From the NCBI RefSeq assembly GCF_000724625.1, contig NZ_CP007139.1, forward strand, positions 682,001 to 746,000: a stretch of DNA of 64,000 nucleotides, in the 5' to 3' direction. The notes below the pieces were generated by a model. It had not been told where the DNA came from and searched no databases. It saw only the letters and a program-made list of their open reading frames with translations. The first letter of the stretch is position 1. Each line of letters starts with the position of its first letter. Position numbers and translations under genes: made by a program. Shown piece after piece: positions 15,157-22,517 of the stretch. The DNA comes from Fimbriimonas ginsengisoli Gsoil 348 (GTDB lineage Bacteria > Armatimonadota > Fimbriimonadia > Fimbriimonadales > Fimbriimonadaceae).

Positions 15157-17769
15157 TCAGAGGCGGGGGTCTACCGGTTCGCTCTCTAAGGCCAGTACGC
15201 CGAAGGCGCATTCGTGGACTCGGCGGAGAGGCTCTCGGCGGACGAAGCGCTCGAGCCCTTCTACGCCGAGCGCGAACTCGCGCAAGGCGAGAGAGCGCTT
15301 GACGCCGAGGCCACGTTTGCGGAGGCGTTGTAGGTTCTCCGGAATCGAATATTCGGGTCCGTAGATGATTCGCAGGTACTCGCGGCCGCGGCACTTTACG
15401 GCGGGCTGGATGAGGCCGCGGGCGCCGGTGACGATGAAGTCGAGCGGCTTGACCACCATTCCTTCGCCGCCCTTTCCGGTGAGTTCCTCCCACCAGGCGA
15501 CGGCAGCGGCGACTTCGTCGGGGTCACCGGTTTGCACCACCCGGTATGGGGTGGCAAAGAGGAGGCCGTCGCCGCAGAAGCGGCCGAGCATTTCCATATG
15601 CCATGTGTGCGGCTTGTCCGTGTGCACGGCTCCTTCGGTGGCGAGGAGATGGAAGGGGGCCAATCGGTAGTCGTCGAGCGAGTTAACGGGCCAGCAGTAG
15701 CGGCGGTAGCCCTCGACGTAGGCCTCGGCCAGCCCAGCGCGGGCGGCGTTGCGACCGCGAAGCTCGCCCAGCTCCTGATCGTCCAGTCTCGGGGCTTCTA
15801 AGAGGGCGGTTGCGGCGCGGTGGGCGTGGATTGCCGCCGCGCCGACAGGCGCATACTGAGTGCGAAGCAGCTCGCGCGCCTTGGCCGACCATGGCATCAG
15901 TTCGGCGTCAAGCACCATCCAATCCGTCTCCAGCTCCTCCCAAAGTCCGGCCGAGGAGATCCCTTGGGCAACTCGGCCGAGCAGCTCTTGCTCGACCAAC
16001 GCATCTTCGAAAAAGCGCCGGCCGGTCCGGGTGATGACGGTTCCCATTCCCTCGCCGAGAACCCCGAATCGCTGCCGCGCGACCTCCTCGTCGCGGCACA
16101 ATATCACCACCGCCCGCGACCCCATGTGCTTCTCCTCGCACACCACCGTCTCCACTCCGTTGTCACGGTAGTAGGCGATCGCTTCTTCGGGGTATTCGAG
16201 GTAACCATCGCGATGCGACGTCTCCGACGGAGACATCGTTGGCGGAAGGTAGACGAGCCATTTCGGATTTACCGCGAACCGGCTGATCGTCTCCAACGCC
16301 GCCGTCGCGTTCTCTTCCCGAATCGTCACCACATGCTTCAGGCGGGTTGCTATCAGTCGCTTGCCAGAAACGTCCTCTAGGTCGAGGACGTCGTCGACGA
16401 CCTGCTGGGCGGAAAGATCGGGCGGCGCGGTCTCCAGGAATGGACGCTTGGACGCGGCATACATCTGGCGGGCCGGCACGGAGACGACTTCCCGCTCCGG
16501 ATATCGAAGGGCAGTGAGCTTGCCGCCGAAAACACAACCGGTATCGATGTTGATCGTCCCGTTCAGCCATTCGGCTTCGGGAACCGGGGTGTGGCCGTAA
16601 ACCACCATCGCGGAACCGCGGTAGTCGCTGGCCCAGGGATAGCGGATCGGGAGCCCAAACTCGTCGGTCTCGCCGGTAGTGTCGCCGTACAGGCAGAATT
16701 CTTTGACACGGCCGGATGCCCGGCCCTGCATTTCCGCCTTGAGGCCGGCGTGGGCGATGACGAGCTTTCCACCGTCGAGCACTGCGTGACTGACGAGCGA
16801 ATCGAGGAAGCGAAGCGCGTTCGCCACGAACTCTTCCGGCTGTTTCGCAAGCTGGTCGATCGTTTCTTGCAGCCCGTGACTTATCGATACCGGCCGCCCG
16901 CGCAGGTGGCGAATCAGCTTGACATCATGGTTGCCGGGCACGGCCACCGCGGCGCCCGATCGGACCATGCTCATCGCCAGCTTCAGTACCCGCGGGGAAT
17001 CCGGTCCGCGGTCGACGAGGTCGCCGACGAACGCCAGCATCCGCCCTTCGGGTGGAACGACGTCGTAATAGACCGGCACCGTGTGCATGCCCACGAACGG
17101 GCGGCCGCCGACCGGTTCGGTATCGAGCACCCGCGGCTCGGCTAACTCTTCGATTTTGTAGCCCAGCTTATCGAGGAGCTCGAACAGCTCGTCGGCGCAG
17201 CCATGAACGTCGCCGACGATGTCGAACGGGCCGGTTAGCTCGCTACGATCCGGCCAGAGCGGCACCCGCTCGATCGCGGCTTCTTCGACGTCTGCCTCAC
17301 TTCGGAGCCCGAAGACGTACTTGAAACCTTCCCTTTCGAGGCGGCCGTACGCCCGGCGCATGTCCTTGAGCTGGTTCTTGATGACATGAGGGCCGAACTG
17401 TCGATCCGGCCGGTCCGCGTTTCGTCGATGACATACCGATTCAGGGAGGTCGAAGACAATCGCCGCGGCCGGAACGTGGAATTCGTCTGCGATTCGCAGC
17501 AAAGAACGGCGGGCTCCCTCCTGCACGTTGGTGGCATCGACGACGGTGAGCTTCCCGCGTCGCAGGCGGGTTCGGACGATGAAGTGAAGGAGGTCGAACG
17601 CGTCCTCGGTGGCGTCCTGAGCGTTCTCGTCGTCGCTCACCACCCCTCGACAACTATCGCTGCTGACCACCTCGGTCGGCAAGAAGTGCTTTCGACCAAA
17701 AGTCGACTTGCCGGATCCAGAAGGCCCGATCAGGAGGACGAGAGAAAGCTTGGGCAGAGTAAGAGTCAT
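15157..17769 (-). CDS. pnkp: Bacterial polynucleotide kinase-phosphatase-ligase (Pnkp), RNA repair
   Basis: 870 aa, matching the length I recall for Clostridium thermocellum Pnkp. Three domains are visible. Residues 1-170: 5'-kinase with P-loop GPSGSGKST and VDATNVQE. Residues 180-480: metallophosphatase with GDVHGCADE, GDLVDRGPDS, PGNHDVKLIRH and IAHAG. Residues 490-870: adenylyltransferase (ligase) with nucleotidyl lysine Lys547 in CEEKHMGSR, then ELMPWSAKA and EGMVVKPLD. The enzyme heals both ends of ribotoxin-cleaved RNA and, with Hen1, seals them. Its ATG overlaps the Hen1 stop as ATGA, so the pair is translationally coupled. All key motifs are intact. Confidence 0.97.
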   Translation of the reverse strand: MTLTLPKLSLVLLIGPSGSGKSTFGRKHFLPTEVVSSDSCRGVVSDDENAQDATEDAFDLLHFIVRTRLRRGKLTVVDATNVQEGARRSLLRIADEFHVPAAAIVFDLPESVCHRRNADRPDRQFGPHVIKNQLKDMRRAYGRLEREGFKYVFGLRSEADVEEAAIERVPLWPDRSELTGPFDIVGDVHGCADELFELLDKLGYKIEELAEPRVLDTEPVGGRPFVGMHTVPVYYDVVPPEGRMLAFVGDLVDRGPDSPRVLKLAMSMVRSGAAVAVPGNHDVKLIRHLRGRPVSISHGLQETIDQLAKQPEEFVANALRFLDSLVSHAVLDGGKLVIAHAGLKAEMQGRASGRVKEFCLYGDTTGETDEFGLPIRYPWASDYRGSAMVVYGHTPVPEAEWLNGTINIDTGCVFGGKLTALRYPEREVVSVPARQMYAASKRPFLETAPPDLSAQQVVDDVLDLEDVSGKRLIATRLKHVVTIREENATAALETISRFAVNPKWLVYLPPTMSPSETSHRDGYLEYPEEAIAYYRDNGVETVVCEEKHMGSRAVVILCRDEEVARQRFGVLGEGMGTVITRTGRRFFEDALVEQELLGRVAQGISSAGLWEELETDWMVLDAELMPWSAKARELLRTQYAPVGAAAIHAHRAATALLEAPRLDDQELGELRGRNAARAGLAEAYVEGYRRYCWPVNSLDDYRLAPFHLLATEGAVHTDKPHTWHMEMLGRFCGDGLLFATPYRVVQTGDPDEVAAAVAWWEELTGKGGEGMVVKPLDFIVTGARGLIQPAVKCRGREYLRIIYGPEYSIPENLQRLRKRGLGVKRSLALREFALGVEGLERFVRREPLRRVHECAFGVLALESEPVDPRL

Positions 17770-19163
17770 ATCGCCTGGAAAACCGCCATCTGGCTGGGGG
17801 CGCCGAATTGCTCGCTGACGGGACCGATCGGTTGGAACTCGACGGCGTAGCCGTGACGGTCCGCGACTTCACGCGACCAGCTTTCGAACTCGGCACGGGT
17901 CCACTCGAACCGGTGATCGGGATGGCGCAGCTTGCCGGGCTCCATCGTTTCGAAAAGCGCGTTGTATTCGCGGTTGGGAGTCGTAACGATCACCCGCCCA
18001 GGTCGGGCGAATTCGAACACGGCTCGCTCCATCGACGCGAGCCTTGATGGGTCGAGGTGTTCGATAACCTCGACAATGGCGACCGCGTCGTACCCTTGCA
18101 GGCGGCGGTCTCGGTACACGAGCGACCCGTGGATCAGCTTCATCCTGGACGCTTTCCGTTCGGGCTGCCGCTCGAGCCGCAGGCGGAGCTTCGCCTTTTC
18201 CAGCGGGGTGATGGAGACATCCATGCCGACGATCTCCTCGAACTGCTTCTCGTTCATGAGGAGCTTCAGCAGCTTTCCCTCGCCGCAGCCGAGGTCGAGG
18301 ACCCGCTTGGCGCCGCTCGCCTTGAGCACGTCGAGAACGGTGAGCAAGCGCTGATCGTGCAGTGAAATCGGCCGCTCGACCGCCTCCTCTTGCGCATCGC
18401 CGGCAGCTTCTTGCTCTTCGGGTTCGACCAAGCCATCGATTTCGCTAAGGCGGTCCAGCGCCTCTCGGGTCAGCGTCCGATCGCGTTTTAGATAGCGGCG
18501 AGAAATCTCTTCCCTTAACGGATGCGTCGCCAACCACGCGCCGCCGCGCAGCAATAGCTTGTCGACCTCGGCCCGGCCGATGTAGTAGTGCTTCCGGTCG
18601 TCAAGAACCGGGATCAAAACGTACAGGTGCTTCAGCAAATCCTGCAGCTTGACCTCTCCTTCCAATACCAACCGGTAGTAAGGCGACTCGCCCCACTCGG
18701 GGAATTGGTCGTCCAGCGGGAGCCGCTCGACGGTTACCTCGTAACCTAGCGGCTTGAACAGCTCCTTCAGGAATCGCTCGCCCCCTCTTGCCGGGAGGAC
18801 GGGGATCTCCGCTCTCAGCGGGATGGGGGTCTCGGCCAATTCGGGACGCTCTTTGCTCGTGCCGCTCATGGCGGTACCGAAGAACTCGGCTATCGCCGAG
18901 CTGAGAAAAGACGACGCCACGTACGGCCGGTCGTTTACGTACTGGTCGAACTGTCCACCCCCCGGACCGCTGCCTCGCACCAGTGCCACCGGGTCGACTT
19001 CGACGAGAACCGCCACCGTGCACCGCTCCTCGGTCGCTTCCGGATAGAAGAGGTGCGCCCGGCCCATCGACAGCTCGGCGTGCTGCGCCCGTTCGGGGTT
19101 CTTACGCAGCAGGTATCCCAATTCCGTCGCCGGCCGGTGGGTGGTGGTGATGGTGAGCAGCAT
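17766..19163 (-). CDS. hen1: Bacterial Hen1, 3'-terminal RNA ribose 2'-O-methyltransferase
   Basis: 465 aa, matching the length I recall for the C. thermocellum protein. Residues 1 to about 240 are the bacterial Hen1 N-terminal domain that partners and activates the Pnkp ligase. Residues about 270-465 are a SAM-dependent methyltransferase with motif I RVLDLGCGEGKLL, the metal-site motif VEVIEHLD (Glu, Glu and His ligands) and a second His in HRFEWTRAEF. The family 2'-O-methylates the 3' end at the break, so that the sealed RNA resists a second cut by the same ribotoxin. First gene of a two-gene operon with pnkp. Start at ATG 19163 (MLLTITTTH), the normal family N-terminus. Confidence 0.97.
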   Translation of the reverse strand: MLLTITTTHRPATELGYLLRKNPERAQHAELSMGRAHLFYPEATEERCTVAVLVEVDPVALVRGSGPGGGQFDQYVNDRPYVASSFLSSAIAEFFGTAMSGTSKERPELAETPIPLRAEIPVLPARGGERFLKELFKPLGYEVTVERLPLDDQFPEWGESPYYRLVLEGEVKLQDLLKHLYVLIPVLDDRKHYYIGRAEVDKLLLRGGAWLATHPLREEISRRYLKRDRTLTREALDRLSEIDGLVEPEEQEAAGDAQEEAVERPISLHDQRLLTVLDVLKASGAKRVLDLGCGEGKLLKLLMNEKQFEEIVGMDVSITPLEKAKLRLRLERQPERKASRMKLIHGSLVYRDRRLQGYDAVAIVEVIEHLDPSRLASMERAVFEFARPGRVIVTTPNREYNALFETMEPGKLRHPDHRFEWTRAEFESWSREVADRHGYAVEFQPIGPVSEQFGAPSQMAVFQAI

Positions 19164-19212
19164 TGAGCGCGTGGAAGCGTACCGGAGGCAGCAGCTTTTG
19201 GGGCTACTTTGG

Positions 19213-20238
19213 CTAATTCAGAGCTTTTGCCGACGGGAGGATCGCGTCCCGCCACTTGCGAAGAGTCGCGGGATTCAATGAGGACATCTCTTTGGCGGTC
19301 GTTCCCTCCGGCAGCGGAACCATTCGGCGGAGCGCTTGGATGAGAGCGGTCCGGTTGTACGGTGGAATTCGCGGGACCAGGTGCCAAAGGGTCAGCGCAT
19401 CTTCTTTTCGGGCGCCGGCGACCGTCTGGCTCAGGGCGAGCTCGTCGAAGTTATTCCGGTCAAGGCGCTGGACCGCATCGCGGAAGTCCGGGGAGGCATC
19501 GTCGAAGATTGGGGTTCCGACCCCAATTTTTGCTTCGCTCCGGCAAGACGCTCCTTCCGGGACGATCGAGGTCATTACCTTGGATTGGAGGATCACGAAC
19601 CCCAAGCGGACGTGCAAGCGGGTCGCGCCGTCAGATTCCGTCGCCAAAGTGTACGCACATCCCATATCGACGGCGGTCGCGGTCGGAGTCTCGACGACGA
19701 ACATCCTCGGCGGCGTGCTGACGAACGCTTCGATCATCCCCTTCATCAGCTTCAGTCGGCGCTCGTTCGGCTGGGCTTGCACGAGTTGAACCTCCGAATT
19801 CGGCTTGACGTTGACGTGCCCCTTCCCTTCCAAATCGATTTGCGCCGCCGATCGCCCGTCGGTTTGGATACACTGCCCCGGCTCGAATCGGCCAATCTCG
19901 ACAACCGGTTTGCCTTCGAGTAGAGGCGAACCTTGTAGCTTGGCAACGGTAAGCGGGCGGTCGGGGGTGTACCAGAGCCAAACGGCCAGGACGAGAACGG
20001 TGGCCACCGCCGCCACGGATGTGTAGTTCCAATACCGGGGCGGCTTTCGTGTTATTTCGGTCGAGACGGCGGCTTCCGGCATGAACTTGAGCGCGCGGTG
20101 GACCGAGGCCAGTTCTCGGTATTCCTCCCGGCACTGCTCACACGATTTCAGATGCCGGCAAACACGGAGCTTTTCGCCTTCGGTCAGCTCATTGTGCAGA
20201 TAGGCCACGAGGAGGGTGGAAACGTGGCGGTTTATCAT
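19213..20238 (-). CDS. Membrane protein with zinc-finger (zf-HC2) and FecR-like domains
   Basis: 341 aa. Residues 1-45 have the anti-sigma zinc-finger pattern H..H...C..C (RVCRHLKSCEQCREEY). A single membrane span is at about 70-90 (VAAVATVLVLAVWLWY). The remaining part is a FecR-like beta-rich domain (VVEIGRFEPGQCIQTDGRS, GHVNVKPNSEVQLV). Such proteins sense or relay signals across the membrane and hold sigma factors. No sigma factor is adjacent: upstream lies 228 bp without a gene and then the divergent aldehyde oxidase operon. Its partner must be elsewhere, or it controls the neighbours indirectly. Confidence 0.8.
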   Translation of the reverse strand: MINRHVSTLLVAYLHNELTEGEKLRVCRHLKSCEQCREEYRELASVHRALKFMPEAAVSTEITRKPPRYWNYTSVAAVATVLVLAVWLWYTPDRPLTVAKLQGSPLLEGKPVVEIGRFEPGQCIQTDGRSAAQIDLEGKGHVNVKPNSEVQLVQAQPNERRLKLMKGMIEAFVSTPPRMFVVETPTATAVDMGCAYTLATESDGATRLHVRLGFVILQSKVMTSIVPEGASCRSEAKIGVGTPIFDDASPDFRDAVQRLDRNNFDELALSQTVAGARKEDALTLWHLVPRIPPYNRTALIQALRRMVPLPEGTTAKEMSSLNPATLRKWRDAILPSAKALN

Positions 20239-20508
20239 CGTCCGTCCCTCATGAGCACGGTTCCTTTAACGTCGCCGGGAAGGTCGGCGTCGCCTTGCGA
20301 GCAATAACCGGCAATTGGAGCGACAAAGCCGCAACCTTTCGGCGGTAGCTCGAACTGATCCGGCCTCTTAACCTCCCCTCGCATACCGATTCAGCGTACG
20401 AGAAGGAACTGGCGGGGAGTTTCTTCGATCAATGCTTACGTCGAAGTTAGGCTCGCCGCGTCCCAAATGCGGGCGCAGAAAATGCCGGCAAAGGGAGAAG
20501 CACGACCG
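20239..20508. promoter_or_regulatory. Divergent intergenic region between the FecR-like gene and the aldehyde oxidase operon
   Basis: About 230-270 bp without a convincing gene. It must hold both promoters. The stretch AAAGGGAG at about 20489-20496 is a plausible ribosome binding site for an ATG at 20509. I see no riboswitch-like structure or terminator that I can defend. Confidence 0.4.
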
Positions 20509-21540
20509 ATGGAAAGTGGAATCGGGATCGAGGCCGCAACAGTAGCGGTCGGCGACAAAGCACCGGACCTGGAATTATCGGAAGGGGTTTGGCTGAGCGA
20601 TTTCAGAGGCTCGCCGCTCGTACTCGCCTTCTTTCCCGATGACTGGGATCCAGCGCGAACAAGCCAGCTAGGCGTATATCAAGAGCTTCTGGAGAACCTT
20701 CCCGACCATCCCCGCCTCGTGGGGATCAGCTTGCGCGGAGACTGGTACGACGTCGAGATCCAAGGTGAAGTCCCGGTCCGCTTTCCTCAGCTTTCTTCGG
20801 ACGGAGATCTCGGTCGGCGCTTCGGCGTCACGGGACGGCAGGCGCTGTTCCTCATCGACTCGGACGGCGTCGTTCGCTGGAGTCACGCTTCGCCTGTGGG
20901 CGTCCACCCAAGAGTCGACGAGGTCGAACGGGCGCTGCAAGAGCTGACGGCGAAGCCGGGAATCTCACGGCGCGAGCTGCTCGTCGCCACGGTTGCCGTT
21001 ACGGTGGCTTTGACCGTGCTCCCCGGGATCTCGAACGCGGCTGGAGTGGCGAAGCGGAAGTCGGGTGGGCGAACGATCACCCTTAACGTGAACGGCAGCG
21101 ACTATAAGATTGACGCCGATCCGCGGGTAACGCTACTCGACGCGCTTCGCGAACGGATGGGGCTCCCCGGCACCAAGAAGGGTTGCGATCATGGGCAGTG
21201 CGGCGCCTGCACGGTTCACGTCAACGGGCGGCGCGTCAATTCTTGCCTGATGCTCGCGATGCAAGCCGAAGGAGCCAAGGTTCGGACGATCGAAGGGCTG
21301 GCAAATGGGGACGCGCTCCACCCGGTGCAGGCGGCGTTCATCAAACACGACGGATTCCAATGCGGCTACTGTACTCCCGGGCAGATCATGTCGGCGGTCG
21401 CATGTATCCAAGAGGGACACGCGGGAAGCGACGAAGATATCCGGGAGTTCATGAGTGGGAATATCTGCCGGTGCGGGGCTTACCCGGGCATTTGCGCGGC
21501 AATTAAAGAGGCGCGGGAAGGGATGGGAGGAGCACGGTGA
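20467..21540 (+). CDS. Aldehyde oxidase [2Fe-2S] subunit (PaoA-like) fused to an N-terminal cysteine-less redoxin domain
   Basis: 357 aa (343 if the ATG at 20509, which has a better ribosome binding site, is used). Residues about 25-160 are an AhpC/TSA-like redoxin fold (VGDKAPDLELSEG, LVLAFFPDDW, ALFLIDSDGVVRWSH), but the peroxidatic position reads DPARTSQ and the whole domain has no cysteine. Residues 166-195 look like a Tat signal (SRRELLVATVAV...SNAAG). Residues 203-357 bind two [2Fe-2S] clusters: Cys240, 245, 248, 260 and Cys299, 302, 334, 336. The stop overlaps the next gene's GTG as GTGA. The Fe-S part passes electrons from the molybdenum site to FAD. Confidence 0.92.
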   Translation: MRAQKMPAKGEARPMESGIGIEAATVAVGDKAPDLELSEGVWLSDFRGSPLVLAFFPDDWDPARTSQLGVYQELLENLPDHPRLVGISLRGDWYDVEIQGEVPVRFPQLSSDGDLGRRFGVTGRQALFLIDSDGVVRWSHASPVGVHPRVDEVERALQELTAKPGISRRELLVATVAVTVALTVLPGISNAAGVAKRKSGGRTITLNVNGSDYKIDADPRVTLLDALRERMGLPGTKKGCDHGQCGACTVHVNGRRVNSCLMLAMQAEGAKVRTIEGLANGDALHPVQAAFIKHDGFQCGYCTPGQIMSAVACIQEGHAGSDEDIREFMSGNICRCGAYPGICAAIKEAREGMGGAR

Positions 21541-22517
21541 AGCCGTTCGAATACCAGCGCGCAGGCAACGTAGGAGAGGCGATCCGCGATGTCGCGCGAG
21601 ACCATGGGGCGAAGTTTCTCGGCGGAGGAACGAACCTGATCGACCTGATGAAGTACAACGTCGAGCAGCCCGACCGGCTCATCGACATCACCCACCTTCG
21701 GCTCGACCGGATCGAGAAGCTTCCGAACGGAGGCCTCCGGATCGGGGCGTTGGTGCGAAACAGCGACCTCGCCGAAGATTCCCGCATCAAGCGCGACTAT
21801 GCGGTGCTCTCCCAAGCCTTGCTTGCCGGCGCGAGCCCCCAGCTCCGGAACATGGCGACCACGGGCGGCAACTTGCTCCAGCGGACCCGGTGCTACTACT
21901 TCTACGATACGGCCTTCCCGTGTAACAAACGGGAGCCGGGGAGCGGGTGCAGCGCAGTGGGAGGATTCAACCGGATCCACGCGATCCTTGGACAAAGCGA
22001 CGCCTGCATCGCGGTTCATCCGAGCGACATGGCGGTGGCGATGGCGGCGCTTGACGCGGTGATTCAGGTCGAGGGTCCTCGTGGTAAGCGGGCCATTCCG
22101 GTCCTGGAATTCCACCGGCTTCCCGGCACGACGCCGCACGTCGACACGAACCTGGCCCGAGACGAGATCATTACCGCGGTCGATCTGCCGGCGCCAACGG
22201 GACGGTCGGCTTACCTCAAGGTGCGGGACCGAAATTCGTACGCTTTCGCCCTCGTTTCGGTCGCGGCCGGGTTGGAAACCGACGGTTCGACCATCCGGCA
22301 CGCCCGGCTCGCCCTGGGAGGGGTTGCGCACAAGCCTTGGCGCGCGCAGGAGGCCGAGCGGTCGCTCCAGGGGCAACCGGCGAATGAAGAGAGCTTCCGC
22401 CACGCGGCCGAGGTCGCGCTGGCGGGGGCGAAGGGGTACGAGCACAACAGCTTTAAGATCGAGCTTGCCAAGCGCTCGATCGTAAAGGCATTTCGCGGGC
22501 TGACGGAGGTGGCGTGA
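21537..22517 (+). CDS. Aldehyde oxidase FAD and [4Fe-4S] subunit (PaoB-like)
   Basis: 326 aa from GTG 21537. FAD-binding domain of the xanthine dehydrogenase family, with KFLGGGTNLIDLMK at 26-39 and GASPQLRNMATTGGNLLQ at 98-115. Cys119, 129, 138 and 157 lie in RTRCYYFYDTAFPCNK, GSGCSAVGG and SDACIAVH; this is the extra-cluster loop known from E. coli PaoB (YagS). The C-terminal CO-dehydrogenase-flavoprotein-like domain ends the protein. Middle gene of the operon, overlapping both neighbours. It would accept electrons from the Fe-S subunit. Confidence 0.93.
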   Translation: MKPFEYQRAGNVGEAIRDVARDHGAKFLGGGTNLIDLMKYNVEQPDRLIDITHLRLDRIEKLPNGGLRIGALVRNSDLAEDSRIKRDYAVLSQALLAGASPQLRNMATTGGNLLQRTRCYYFYDTAFPCNKREPGSGCSAVGGFNRIHAILGQSDACIAVHPSDMAVAMAALDAVIQVEGPRGKRAIPVLEFHRLPGTTPHVDTNLARDEIITAVDLPAPTGRSAYLKVRDRNSYAFALVSVAAGLETDGSTIRHARLALGGVAHKPWRAQEAERSLQGQPANEESFRHAAEVALAGAKGYEHNSFKIELAKRSIVKAFRGLTEVA

